From an uncultured Collinsella sp. (lineage in GTDB: Bacteria; Actinomycetota; Coriobacteriia; Coriobacteriales; Coriobacteriaceae): 16,322 bases of DNA. The notes beneath the pieces are model-generated. The model ran no database searches. It was not told the DNA's origin and worked only from the letters and a program-made list of their open reading frames with translations. Positions 1 to 6,920 of the stretch are shown here, in pieces. The stretch lies in contig CAUFXK010000041.1 of assembly GCA_959596495.1 (NCBI GenBank), positions 1-16,322 of the forward strand. The letters run 5' to 3'. A program made the translations under genes and the position numbers. Within the stretch, counting starts at the first letter, position 1. The number at the start of each line of letters is the position of its first letter.

Positions 1-755
1 CTGCCGCCATCCTGGGCTTCTTGATCGGCATCCCGGTCCTGCGCCTGAGCGGCGATTACCTGGCTATCGTGACGCTGGCGTTTGGCGAGATCATCAAAGA
101 GATCGTCACCTGCCTTATCGTGGGCGTCGACTCCCGCGGCCTGCATGTGATCTTTAACATCACGGGTAACTCCACGATCGACGACCTGCACCTGCTCGAG
201 GACGGCACCGCCATCATCAAGGGCGCGCAGGGCGCATCGGGCGTGTCGACCTATTCGACTTTCCTTGCCGGCGCCATCCTGGTCATGGTCGCGCTCGTGA
301 TTGTACTCAACCTGGTTCGCAGCCGTACCGGCCGTGCCATTATGGCCGTGCGCGACAACAAGATCGCTGCCGAGTCCGTGGGTATCTCCGTCACCCAGTA
401 CCGCATGATCGCCTTCGTGGTTTCCGCCGCTCTCGCCGGTGCTGCCGGAGCCCTCTTTGGCGGTAACTTCTCGCAGCTCTCCGCCACCAAGTTCGACTTC
501 AACACGTCCATCCTCATCCTGGTGTTCGTGGTCCTGGGTGGTCTGGGCAATATGCGCGGCTCCGTCATCGCGGCGGCGTTGCTCACGGTGCTTCCCGAGC
601 TGCTCCGTCAGTTCTCGGACTACCGCATGCTCATCTACGCCATCGTGCTGATCCTGGTCATGATCTTTACCAACAACCCGCAGCTCAAGGCGTTCTTCGC
701 ACGCATTAAGGACCGCTTTGCTTCCAAGAAGGAGGTGGCAGCCGATGCCCAGTAA
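1..755 (+). CDS. livM: Branched-chain amino acid ABC transporter permease LivM (5' partial)
   Basis: The frame is open from the first base (codons in phase with position 3), so the N-terminus lies outside the window; the first possible start inside it, TTG at 21, is not the real one. About 250 C-terminal residues are present, against the roughly 300-400 usual for LivM. They contain several hydrophobic membrane spans, an opening typical of the family (GDYLAIVTLAFGEI), and the cytoplasmic coupling loop with GRAIMAVRDNKIAAESVGI, which contacts the ATPase subunits. The tail is short and basic. With LivG and LivF encoded immediately downstream, this is one of the two inner-membrane subunits of a leucine/isoleucine/valine-type importer. 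The partner permease LivH and the binding protein LivJ/K would be expected upstream. The actual substrate cannot be read from sequence; related systems also carry other amino acids or urea. Confidence 0.95.
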   Translation, partial: AAILGFLIGIPVLRLSGDYLAIVTLAFGEIIKEIVTCLIVGVDSRGLHVIFNITGNSTIDDLHLLEDGTAIIKGAQGASGVSTYSTFLAGAILVMVALVIVLNLVRSRTGRAIMAVRDNKIAAESVGISVTQYRMIAFVVSAALAGAAGALFGGNFSQLSATKFDFNTSILILVFVVLGGLGNMRGSVIAAALLTVLPELLRQFSDYRMLIYAIVLILVMIFTNNPQLKAFFARIKDRFASKKEVAADAQ

Positions 756-1605
756 ATTTGAGTTCAACAAGGGCAAGATGGTCCCGTATCCTTCTGGCGC
801 CATCGTTCCCGACCGCGACCTGGGCCAGCGCCCGGCGCTCGAGTGCATCCACTTGGGCATTGAATTTGGCGGCCTTAAGGCAGTCGACGACTTTAGCCTG
901 ACCATCGGTAAGACCGAGATCGCCGGTCTGATCGGTCCCAACGGTGCCGGTAAGACCACGGTCTTCAACCTGCTCACCAAGGTGTACCAGCCCACGCACG
1001 GTACTATCCTGCTCGACGGCGAGGACACCTCGGGCAAGTCGGTCTATCAGGTCAACCGTATGGGTATCGCCCGTACGTTCCAGAACATTCGCCTGTTCAA
1101 CACCATGACGGTGGAGGACAACGTTAAGGTCGGCCTGCACAACCAGGAGCGCTACTCTGGTTTTGAGGGCGTGCTGCGTCTGCCGACGTACTGGAAGCAC
1201 GAGAAGGCCGCCCACGAGCGCGCCATGGAGCTGCTGTCCATCTTTGATATGGAGCACCTGGCAAACGAGCAGGCCGGCTCGCTGCCTTACGGCGCCCAGC
1301 GTCGTCTGGAGATCGTCCGCGCGCTTGCCACCAACCCCAAACTGCTGTTGCTCGACGAGCCTGCCGCCGGCATGAACCCGTCCGAGACCGCGGAGCTCAT
1401 GGAGAACATCGTCAAGATCCGCGACACCTTTGGCATTGCCATCATGCTTATCGAGCATGACATGTCGCTCGTCATGAACATCTGCGAGGGCATCTGCGTG
1501 CTGAACTTCGGCAAGGTCATCGCCAAGGGTACGGCCGAGGAGATCCAGAATAACGACGCTGTTATCGAGGCGTATCTGGGCAAGCAGGATAAGGGGGAGA
1601 ACTAA
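745..1605 (+). CDS. livG: Branched-chain amino acid ABC transporter ATP-binding protein LivG
   Basis: This is an ATPase subunit of the importer (286 residues), acting on the cytoplasmic face of the membrane. All ABC motifs are visible: Walker A GPNGAGKTT (64-72), Q-loop in RTFQNIRLF, signature LPYGAQ (180-185, a common LivG variant of LSGGQ), Walker B ending LLLLDE (D204, E205) and the H-loop histidine (H238). The long insert between Q-loop and signature (GFEGVLRLP region) is a LivG trait that separates it from LivF. I chose ATG 745 because AAGGAGGT lies 8-10 bases upstream and the frame starts MPSKFEF; the in-frame TTG at 718 would precede that ribosome site. The start overlaps the end of livM by 11 bp, indicating translational coupling. 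Confidence 0.96.
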   Translation: MPSKFEFNKGKMVPYPSGAIVPDRDLGQRPALECIHLGIEFGGLKAVDDFSLTIGKTEIAGLIGPNGAGKTTVFNLLTKVYQPTHGTILLDGEDTSGKSVYQVNRMGIARTFQNIRLFNTMTVEDNVKVGLHNQERYSGFEGVLRLPTYWKHEKAAHERAMELLSIFDMEHLANEQAGSLPYGAQRRLEIVRALATNPKLLLLDEPAAGMNPSETAELMENIVKIRDTFGIAIMLIEHDMSLVMNICEGICVLNFGKVIAKGTAEEIQNNDAVIEAYLGKQDKGEN

Positions 1606-2319
1606 ATGGCAGAGCCGATGCTTTCCGTCTACAACATCAACGTCTGGTACGGCGCTATCCACGCCATCAAGGACATCTCCTTTAACGTCAACGAGGGCGA
1701 GATCGTGGCCCTGATCGGCGCGAACGGCGCCGGTAAGTCCACGACGCTTAAAACCGTCTCGGGCCTGCTGCGTTCCAAGACCGGCTCCATCAAGTTTATG
1801 GGCGAGGACATTACCCATACGCCTGCCGATAAACTGGTGGGCAAGGGCCTGGCCCAGGTGCCCGAGGGCCGTCGCGCCTTTTTGCAGATGACGGTCGAGG
1901 AGAACCTGGAGATGGGCGCCTACACGCAGCCCAAGTCCACGGTGGCTCCGGGCCTTGAGCGCGTCTACGAGCAGTTCCCGCGCCTTAAGGAGCGCCGTCG
2001 CCAGGTCGCCGGCACCCTTTCGGGCGGCGAACAGCAGATGCTCGTTATGGGGCGCGCCCTTATGAGCAACCCCAAGCTACTCATGCTCGATGAGCCTTCC
2101 ATGGGTCTGGCGCCGATTCTGATTGAACAGATCTTCCAGATTGTCGAGGACCTGCACAAGGCCGGCACCACGGTGCTTCTGGTCGAGCAGAACGCGCAGA
2201 TGGCGCTCTCGATCGCCACGCGCGGCTACGTGCTCGAGACCGGCAAGATTACCATGACTGGCACCGGCCAAGAGCTGCTCCACGACGACAACGTCCGCAA
2301 GGCATATCTGGGCGGCTAG
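1606..2319 (+). CDS. livF: Branched-chain amino acid ABC transporter ATP-binding protein LivF
   Basis: This is the second ATPase of the importer (237 residues, normal LivF length), expected to pair with LivG to drive transport. Motifs: Walker A GANGAGKST (38-46), signature LSGGEQ (138-143), Walker B LLMLDE (D162, E163) and an H-loop replaced by the usual LivF sequence LLVEQN. The ATG follows the livG stop codon with no spacer, and the ribosome site (AAGGGGGAG) sits inside the end of livG, so the two ATPases are probably made in equal amounts. It is the last gene of the operon; a 10-bp hairpin begins six bases after its stop codon. Nothing unusual is seen in the coding sequence. Confidence 0.96.
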   Translation: MAEPMLSVYNINVWYGAIHAIKDISFNVNEGEIVALIGANGAGKSTTLKTVSGLLRSKTGSIKFMGEDITHTPADKLVGKGLAQVPEGRRAFLQMTVEENLEMGAYTQPKSTVAPGLERVYEQFPRLKERRRQVAGTLSGGEQQMLVMGRALMSNPKLLMLDEPSMGLAPILIEQIFQIVEDLHKAGTTVLLVEQNAQMALSIATRGYVLETGKITMTGTGQELLHDDNVRKAYLGG

Positions 2320-2324
2320 GGACT

Positions 2325-2348
2325 TCCGCCGTTCTGCCGAACGGCGGA
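2325..2348 (+). terminator. Hairpin after livF, terminator-like but without a T-tract
   Basis: A perfect 10-bp stem (TCCGCCGTTC pairing with GAACGGCGGA) with the loop TGCC starts six bases after the livF stop. It is followed by CCGGCCG rather than a run of T, so it is not a classic intrinsic terminator. It could act with Rho, stabilise the 3' end of the liv mRNA, or mark the edge of the transposon scar that follows. Confidence 0.45.
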
Positions 2349-2373
2349 CCGGCCGACGCTGCGCGGGCGCCCT

Positions 2374-2493
2374 GATCGACGTGCCGAAGCTCCTCACCCT
2401 TGGGGCTATGCCGCGGTACGAGGCCAGGTGGTCATGGTCCGGGAACCTCGCGATGTCGAATGACACCGCGAGGTTCGCCGCCGTCCTCGGCGG
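2374..2493 (-). pseudogene. IS110-family transposase remnant (C-terminal fragment)
   Basis: Read on the minus strand, this stretch encodes RTAANLAVSFDIARF followed by PDHDHLASYRGIAPR and SFGTSI. That closely fits the Transposase_20 part of IS110/IS116/IS902 transposases, where a G-x-G-P-x-T-A-A motif is followed by an (I/F)DI..F...D.LASY.G.AP...SGTSI block. Only about 40 residues remain. Just upstream the expected PG(V/I)GP motif is split between frames: GV is readable one frame away from PPRTAANL, which indicates a frameshift. Downstream the frame turns into low-complexity arginine/proline sequence with no resemblance to the rest of the domain. The N-terminal DEDD catalytic region was not found in this window. 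It is therefore a dead relic, not a working element; no terminal sequences could be defined. Confidence 0.7.
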
Positions 2494-2828
2494 CCTCGAC
2501 CCCCGAGTGGGCGATCCCCACGCGCTAACGCCTGCAAACAAGGGGATCGCCAAGACGCCGCCGGGCACCTCCGTCATAGACGTGGAAGTGCGGCCGCGCT
2601 GAAGCTCTGCGCGGTGTCTGCTCGCTTATGTGCGCATCACGAAGGAAGACCAGATCGGTGAGCGGGATTGGCCCGAAGTCGAGAGATTCCCATCAGCCTC
2701 TCGTCGGTCGATGACCGGTTCACCACGCAGGAAGAGCGTGACGGAAGGTCTCGCAAAAAGGCTCCGAGCGCGGCGTGCTCATGCCCGTCGTGGTGCGCTC
2801 GAAGGGGGGACGGCTGCTACGAGCTCGA
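2494..2828. other. Gene-free stretch, probable decayed mobile-element or deletion scar
   Basis: I find no recognisable gene here on either strand. Short open frames exist, for example one on the plus strand reading AYVRITKEDQIGERDW from about 2624, but none continues into a known domain, has a good ribosome site, or shows the codon pattern of the neighbours. The stretch lies between the IS110 relic and the point where the downstream gene of the padR operon loses its coding sequence, so it is best read as insertion/deletion debris. Confidence 0.5.
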
Positions 2829-3092
2829 TCATTTGCGAGGAGAAGACGAACCAGTCGTTGCAGATCCAATATGGATCTCGCCGACCTCGGCAAGCTGCTC
2901 GATGAGTGGAAGCCCTGTCGGGTCGTCTATTTCAACACCACCCAGAATGATGGTGTCATCGCGCAGGTCGATCTGCGTGTTGAGCACAGCGAGGTTAAAG
3001 CCGGAGGCCACAAATCCGATAGCAGCCAGGACGAGCCCCGTGGCAACAAGCCCACCCGCTACGGCAAGGTAAATCCTTTTTACGCTGGACAT
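2829..3092 (-). pseudogene. Truncated membrane-anchored protein, third gene of the padR operon (probably DUF4097-type)
   Basis: The frame has a strong ribosome site (AGGAAGGAG, 7 bases before ATG) and starts 14 bp after the stop of the DUF1700 gene. The 87 residues begin with SVKRIYL, then one clear membrane span (about residues 8-32, AVAGGLVATGLVLAAIGF) and an extracytoplasmic start (GFNLAVLNTQIDLRDD). It ends abruptly in SSSPRK. From known padR-DUF1700-DUF4097 gene neighbourhoods, I infer this was a DUF4097 putative adhesin/beta-repeat protein whose large repeat domain has been lost. The coding quality stops where the IS110-relic region begins, which suggests truncation by insertion followed by deletion. 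A genuine short membrane protein is possible but less likely. Confidence 0.55.
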
Positions 3093-3106
3093 GTTTGCAC
3101 TCCTTC

Positions 3107-3739
3107 CTATGCCGTGAGCGGCGCCGCTTCGGCGCCCATGCGGCTCTTATTGCCTCGATCTTTCCAGAAGGGCGAAACGGCTTTCTTCGCCCAAAGGGCA
3201 GAGAGGCGCGCGATCTGCTTGGACGCCGTCCAGGCGCCGGCTCCCGTGAGGAGCGCCACACCGATGGAAGCGAATCCCATTCCCATCGAGGCCAAAACGT
3301 ACGGAACATGCCCGATAATGATGCCGTCCACGGCGAACAGGAGCCCTACCAGGCCCGCGCCCCCGAATGCCGCGGCCACGATCCACACGCAGAGCGCAAG
3401 AACCCAAATACAGATGTAGACTGCAGCGGCAACGGCGACGAACGCGAGCAGCAGCGGAATCCATACCGGAGAGCCCACGATGGCGAGCGCCCATAGAAGT
3501 GCCGTGCTCTTGCGCTTGGTCCTCGCGATCGCGCGCGGCACGGCGGGCAGTTCGTCGAGCGTTGCCTCGGCGACCTCACCGGGCGTGCCCATGGCGGCCA
3601 CAGCCTCGGCCTCCGTCATGCCGTCCTCCATACGGTTGGCGATGGCCTCCGCGTAGAACTCCTGCGTTTCCTTTACCTGATCTGCCGGCAGGCAGGCCAG
3701 AAGCTCGCCCAGCCGGTTCAAGAACTCATCGCGCGTCAT
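3107..3739 (-). CDS. DUF1700 (HAAS-domain) family membrane protein
   Basis: The product has 210 residues. Residues 1-60 form a helical cytoplasmic head (TRDEFLNRLGELLACLPAD, then ETQEFYAEAIANRMEDGM and AVAAMGTPGEVA), the typical start of DUF1700/HAAS proteins. Residues about 78-185 carry four or so hydrophobic segments, and the C-terminus is basic. Such proteins are regularly encoded directly after a PadR regulator and are thought to work at the membrane with it; the biochemical role is unknown. The start codon overlaps the end of padR by 14 bp, so the two are translationally coupled. The partner gene that follows is truncated, so whether this protein still has its usual function is open. Confidence 0.85.
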   Translation of the reverse strand: MTRDEFLNRLGELLACLPADQVKETQEFYAEAIANRMEDGMTEAEAVAAMGTPGEVAEATLDELPAVPRAIARTKRKSTALLWALAIVGSPVWIPLLLAFVAVAAAVYICIWVLALCVWIVAAAFGGAGLVGLLFAVDGIIIGHVPYVLASMGMGFASIGVALLTGAGAWTASKQIARLSALWAKKAVSPFWKDRGNKSRMGAEAAPLTA

Positions 3740-4046
3740 GGTGCGCCCCCTCCACGTAACGGTAGATCTCCTGCACGGATGGCCATTCGGCGAGGAACTC
3801 GGCGATACGCTCGCGCCCGGCGTCCGTGATGCGGTAGTACCTCCGCAGCCGCCCGTTGTGCTCGGCGGAGCGCGCGGTGATGCAGCCCGCCTTCTCCAGG
3901 CGCTTGAGCAACGGATAGAGCGTGGATTCCGTGAGCCCCATACTCGCGGGCACGTCCTTCACGATCTGATAGCCGTAGGACTCCTCGCCCGAGACGGCCG
4001 CGAGCACGCAGGCCTCCAGGAAGCCGCGCTTAATCTGTGCCTCCAT
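3726..4046 (-). CDS. PadR-family transcriptional regulator
   Basis: The product has 106 residues, normal for the short PadR subfamily. It starts EAQIKRGFLEACVLAAV and contains the winged-helix signature: SYGYQIVKDV, then LTESTLYPLLKRLEKAG (recognition helix), then the wing NGRLRRYYRITDAGRE. The family are dimeric DNA-binding repressors, often controlling their own operon and membrane or efflux genes. I chose ATG at 4046 because AAAGGAGGTG ends five bases before it; the frame stays open to an ATG at 4112, but that would begin inside the -35 box of the promoter. The gene heads an operon with the DUF1700 gene and the truncated membrane gene. Inverted repeats around its own promoter suggest autoregulation. 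Confidence 0.92.
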   Translation of the reverse strand: MEAQIKRGFLEACVLAAVSGEESYGYQIVKDVPASMGLTESTLYPLLKRLEKAGCITARSAEHNGRLRRYYRITDAGRERIAEFLAEWPSVQEIYRYVEGAHHDAR

Positions 4047-4064
4047 CCGCACACCTCCTTTCGT

Positions 4065-4103
4065 AGTATACTGTGTAACACCTACTATATGACACATAGT
4101 ATA
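4065..4103. promoter_or_regulatory. Candidate PadR operator overlapping the promoter
   Basis: TATACTGTGT (4067-4076) and ACACATAGTATA (4092-4103) form an inverted repeat with one base of slack. They bracket the -10 box and the likely transcription start. Inside lie a perfect palindrome AGTATACT (4065-4072) and GTGTAACAC (4073-4081). AT-rich dyads of this kind overlapping the promoter are usual PadR sites; assignment to this particular regulator is inferred from position. Confidence 0.55.
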
Positions 4104-4112
4104 TGATGTCAA
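4084..4112 (-). promoter_or_regulatory. Near-consensus sigma70-type promoter of the padR operon
   Basis: On the minus strand a perfect -35 box TTGACA (4107-4112) is followed by exactly 17 bp and then the -10 box TATAGT (4084-4089). Transcription should start around 4077, about 30 bases before the padR start codon. A promoter this strong needs repression, which fits the overlapping repeats. Confidence 0.8.
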
Positions 4113-4151
4113 CAGTTGTCGTATAGGGAGTCCGGTCTGTCTGTCCCCTGC

Positions 4152-4186
4152 GGGTACTCATTGGGGACGTACTTAAATGAGTACCC
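4152..4186. repeat. Perfect 11-bp inverted repeat between padR and cutC
   Basis: GGGTACTCATT (4152-4162) pairs perfectly with AATGAGTACCC (4176-4186) around a 13-base loop. It is not followed by a T-run and lies between two divergent genes, so it is not an obvious terminator. The first of the GGGGAC direct repeats described in the next entry lies in its loop. Confidence 0.75.
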
Positions 4187-4250
4187 ATCGCTCAAGGTGG
4201 CACCTGGGGACGTTCCTTATGTGCCGGCACTTTGGGACACTCCTTGTCAA
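4162..4250. repeat. Three imperfect direct repeats of a GGGGAC...CTT motif, with a GTGCCGGCAC palindrome
   Basis: Three related units are seen: TGGGGACGTACTTAAATG (4162-4179), TGGGGACGTTCCTTATGTG (4205-4223) and TTGGGACACTCCTTGTCAA (4232-4250). Between the second and third is the perfect palindrome GTGCCGGCAC (4221-4230); between the first and second is GGTGGCACC (4196-4204). This is non-coding sequence of dispersed-repeat character. Function is unknown; REP-like extragenic elements or remnants of a small mobile element are possible. The rest of 4113-4330 shows no gene and no convincing promoter for cutC. Confidence 0.6.
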
Positions 4251-4330
4251 GGTTTTGTTCCATCGTGCGGGTTGCTATTTAACGTGCGACAATGCCGTGT
4301 GGAAATCGAAATGTCTCCCGGGGGCTATCT

Positions 4331-5008
4331 ATGCTATACGAATTTTGCGCCGAGAACTTTGAGCGGGTACCGGTGGCCATCAAGGCCGGTGCGGGTCGCA
4401 TTGAGCTGTGCGACAACTTGGCCGTTGGCGGCACCACGCCTTCCGCCGGCGTTATTAGCGCTACAGTCAGCTACGCTCACGAGCATGACGCGCGAGTGAT
4501 GTGCATGATTCGCCCGCGTGGCGGTGACTTTCACTACAACCAGGACGAGCTGCGCATGATGGAGATGGACCTGGGCCTTGCTGTGAGCGCCGGCGTTGAC
4601 GGCCTGGTCTTTGGCTGCTGCAAGCCCTGTGCCAGCGGCTGGGCGCTCGACGAGCTCACCCTCGGCGCCCTCGTTATGGCTACGGGCTGCGCGACGGAGG
4701 AGTGCAAGCGCGAGTCCCTTGACATCACCTTCCACATGGCGTTTGACCAGCTCTCGCTCGAGGCTCAGCTCGATGCGATTGATACACTTGTCGACTGCGG
4801 CGTTACGCGCATTCTGACGCACGGTGGTACTGCCAGTGCGCCGATCGAGGACAACTTCGAAAACCTGGCCCGCTTGATCGAGTATGCGGGCGACCGCTTG
4901 ACCATCCTTCCCGGAGGCGGCATCACTACGGCAAATCGCGACGCGGTCGCGGCGGCGCTAGGCGTCTCCGAGCTCCATGGCACCAAGATCGTGCCGGTGG
5001 AGGTATAG
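4331..5008 (+). CDS. cutC: CutC-family TIM-barrel protein
   Basis: The product has 225 residues, close to the usual length of bacterial CutC. Family motifs: GAGRIELCDNLAVGGTTPS (about 20-38), CMIRPRGGDF (58-67), FHMAFD in the middle, ILTHGG, and a C-terminal ILPGGGIT. I chose ATG 4331 because it gives the family's normal opening (LYEFCAENFE) right at the first beta strand; an in-frame ATG at 4292 would add 13 unrelated residues. The ribosome site is weak (GGGGGC). The family is named for copper homeostasis, but in E. coli the copper phenotype of cutC mutants was traced to the small RNA MicL encoded at that locus, so the enzyme's real substrate is unknown. The next gene begins three bases after the stop codon. 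Confidence 0.92.
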   Translation: MLYEFCAENFERVPVAIKAGAGRIELCDNLAVGGTTPSAGVISATVSYAHEHDARVMCMIRPRGGDFHYNQDELRMMEMDLGLAVSAGVDGLVFGCCKPCASGWALDELTLGALVMATGCATEECKRESLDITFHMAFDQLSLEAQLDAIDTLVDCGVTRILTHGGTASAPIEDNFENLARLIEYAGDRLTILPGGGITTANRDAVAAALGVSELHGTKIVPVEV

Positions 5009-5011
5009 CCC

Positions 5012-5809
5012 GTGGCGCTGGTATTTGACGTTCAGCAGGCGAGCGGCAAGCCCGACGATAATCGTCGCCCTGGCACCGCGTGCCCCTTTTGCGATACCGA
5101 GGAACTTGCCAATATCATCCGGCGCGACGGTGGCTGCATCTGGCTCGAGAATAAGTTTAAGACCTTGCGGGCCACTCGCCAGACCGTATTGATTGAGTCG
5201 TCCGACCACGACGCCGACCTGGTGACCTATGCGCCGGACGAGCTGCATCATGTTATGCGGTTTGCCCTGGATTGCTGGCAGCGGATGATTGACTCCCGAC
5301 AGTATCGCAGCGTTCTCATGTACAAGAACAAGGGCCCACTTTCGGGCGGCAGTCTGGTCCATCCGCACATGCAGATTGTGGGTTTGGAGCAGGAAGACGG
5401 CTATGCTTCGCTGGCTTCCGCCAATTTCGAAGGCATCAATGTCTGGCAACAGGGGAGAATCTCGGTCAATATCTCAGCCGAACCGATCATGGGGTTCTTT
5501 GAGATCAACGTTTCAGCCCCGCAGGGAATCGCCGCCAGCGATGACGCACGAGACCAAGCCGAGGCGGATCTCTTTGCCGATGCGATCCAGGTAGCTCTGC
5601 GCTATATCCTAAACGAGCACCACGGTGGTCGCGCAGAGTCGTACAACTTGTTCTTCTATCACCTGGGCGGTCGGACCATTGCCAAGGCGCTGCCGCGTTG
5701 GGTGGTTTCGCCCTACTTTGTCGGCTATCGTTTGGCCCAGGTCAATGCCGAGACGACGCTCGATATCGATGCTGAGCGTCTGCGTGCGCATCTGGAAACG
5801 CTCGTATAG
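5012..5809 (+). CDS. DUF4931 family protein, GalT/HIT-like nucleotidyltransferase or hydrolase
   Basis: The product has 265 residues. The N-terminus has a CPFC pair (C24, C27) like the zinc-binding CxxC of galactose-1-phosphate uridylyltransferase, then NKFKTLRATRQTVLIES, the strand-rich HIT-like core. The catalytic-type motif is GGSLVHPHMQIVG with H117, H119 and Q121, matching the HxHxQ of GalT, where the second histidine carries the nucleotide. A C-terminal YNLFFYHLGGRTIAKALPRW completes the family look. From this I infer a cytoplasmic enzyme that handles a nucleoside-phosphate bond; the substrate is unknown. The start is GTG 5012 behind GGTGGAGGT, inside the end of cutC, so the two are coupled. 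It converges with the symporter gene, leaving 30 bp with no clear terminator. Confidence 0.85.
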   Translation: MALVFDVQQASGKPDDNRRPGTACPFCDTEELANIIRRDGGCIWLENKFKTLRATRQTVLIESSDHDADLVTYAPDELHHVMRFALDCWQRMIDSRQYRSVLMYKNKGPLSGGSLVHPHMQIVGLEQEDGYASLASANFEGINVWQQGRISVNISAEPIMGFFEINVSAPQGIAASDDARDQAEADLFADAIQVALRYILNEHHGGRAESYNLFFYHLGGRTIAKALPRWVVSPYFVGYRLAQVNAETTLDIDAERLRAHLETLV

Positions 5810-5839
5810 CAAGACTAACACCCGCGTAATGCGGACAGC

Positions 5840-6838
5840 CTAGCGTGCCAACGCGTCGCGGCCGGCTTCGACCCGCTTGCGCTGTTTGGTGCGCTCCTCG
5901 CCGGTTAGGCACTCAAAGAGATGCCCGATAATCGAGGCCAGCACCTGCTGAAACAGCGTGCCGCACATGACGGGGAACACGACCTCGCCCGGAAAGTACT
6001 GCGTGGCGATGACGGCGCCCGAAGAGATGTTGCGCATGCCGCAGGTAAAGCACATGGTAGTCGTCTCGCTATATGGCAGATGCAGCGCACGTGCGACCAG
6101 AAAACCGACGACAAAGCCGCTGATGGCGAAGACCAAAATAAAGAGGGCGACTTCCAGGCGCACCGCGTTTATGTGTAGCACGTACTCGCTCATAGCGGTG
6201 GAGTTGGACGCGATGACGCCCATCATCATGAACTTGCAGGCGGGCGAGAGCGCGGGAGAGAGTTTCTCGTGGCCCCAGCCGCGCGTGAGTTCATTGATGG
6301 CAATACCGAGCACAGCGGGGATGGCGATCATAAAGGCCATGTTCTGCATCATGCTCGGCACGTCGATCGAGACGGTGGCGCCCAGCAGGAGCTTGAGCGT
6401 AAGCGGAATCGTCACAGGTGAGATGACCGAGGACGTCAGGATGATGGTGAGCGCGAGCGGGCCGTTGCCGCCGAACATGCTGATCCACATAAAAGCGGTG
6501 ACGGCCACGGGCACGCTGTATTCGAGCACAATGCCGCAGACAAGGTTGGGGCTGGAGCCAAAGAAGAGTGACCCCATGGCATACGCCGCGATGGGAATAA
6601 GCACCGCCGAGACGAGCAGCGCCAAGACTAGGTGCAACGGACGGCGGAACACCTCGGTTACCTGGTGAAAGGTGTTGCTGAGCGCACCCTGAAACGTCAT
6701 AAAGGCAAACAAGGTGGGAACGATGGGCTTGAGTACGCCAATCTGTTGGGGAAAGAGCACGCCGAGTGCCACGCAAATCGGAACGATGACCTGCATGTGC
6801 CCCGCGAGAAACTTGCCCAGTCCAACCCATTGCTTCAT
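5840..6838 (-). CDS. Bile acid:sodium symporter (BASS/SBF) family permease
   Basis: The product has 332 residues and about ten hydrophobic spans, no signal peptide, and a short basic cytoplasmic tail (RTKQRKRVEAGRD). Features of the SBF fold: LFAFMTFQGALSNT early on, EYSVPVAVTAFMWISMFGGN in the middle, TSSVISPVTIPLTLKLL, and the crossover motif CGMRNISSGAVIATQYF near the end, which corresponds to the conserved GMRN sodium/substrate site. Members carry bile acids, pantothenate, pyruvate or other organic anions with sodium; the substrate here cannot be fixed. A gut host would make bile-acid contact plausible, but bacterial members often do something else. The start ATG at 6838 has AGGGAG 13 bases upstream, a rather long spacing. 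It is divergent from recJ across about 224 bp. Confidence 0.9.
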   Translation of the reverse strand: MKQWVGLGKFLAGHMQVIVPICVALGVLFPQQIGVLKPIVPTLFAFMTFQGALSNTFHQVTEVFRRPLHLVLALLVSAVLIPIAAYAMGSLFFGSSPNLVCGIVLEYSVPVAVTAFMWISMFGGNGPLALTIILTSSVISPVTIPLTLKLLLGATVSIDVPSMMQNMAFMIAIPAVLGIAINELTRGWGHEKLSPALSPACKFMMMGVIASNSTAMSEYVLHINAVRLEVALFILVFAISGFVVGFLVARALHLPYSETTTMCFTCGMRNISSGAVIATQYFPGEVVFPVMCGTLFQQVLASIIGHLFECLTGEERTKQRKRVEAGRDALAR

Positions 6839-6920
6839 ATGCGCTTGTGACTCCCTTTGCCCGTGAACCCGTTTTGAATGGATATGCTAGACGCTCGCAT
6901 GCGTCCGTGCGTCAGAAACG

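Noticed and set aside
718..744. TTG 718 as the start of livG
   Set aside because: A strong AAGGAGGT site lies downstream of it and ideally placed for ATG 745, which also gives the normal LivG length.
706..1818. A 370-codon open frame on the minus strand over livG/livF
   Set aside because: It is the antisense of two genes with complete ABC motifs; long antisense frames are common in GC-rich coding sequence, and its product has no recognisable domain.
2374..2493. A functional IS110 element with bridge RNA
   Set aside because: Only a frameshifted C-terminal fragment remains; the catalytic N-terminus and element ends were not found.
2624..2905. Serine-recombinase-like start (AYVRITKEDQ) on the plus strand
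   Set aside because: The first residues loosely resemble resolvase openings, but no catalytic serine motif or following domain can be read and the frame becomes low-complexity.
3095..3496. Plus-strand frames of 100-200 codons across the DUF1700 gene
   Set aside because: They are antisense to a gene with a good ribosome site, a known domain and membrane spans, and have arginine-rich shadow-like composition.
4116..4499. A 127-codon plus-strand frame across the repeats into cutC
   Set aside because: It covers the repeat block, overlaps cutC in another frame and has no domain or convincing ribosome site.
4331..5008. Calling cutC a copper-resistance gene
   Set aside because: Only the family name points there; the E. 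coli phenotype was traced to a small RNA, and no copper genes or metal-binding cysteine clusters lie nearby.
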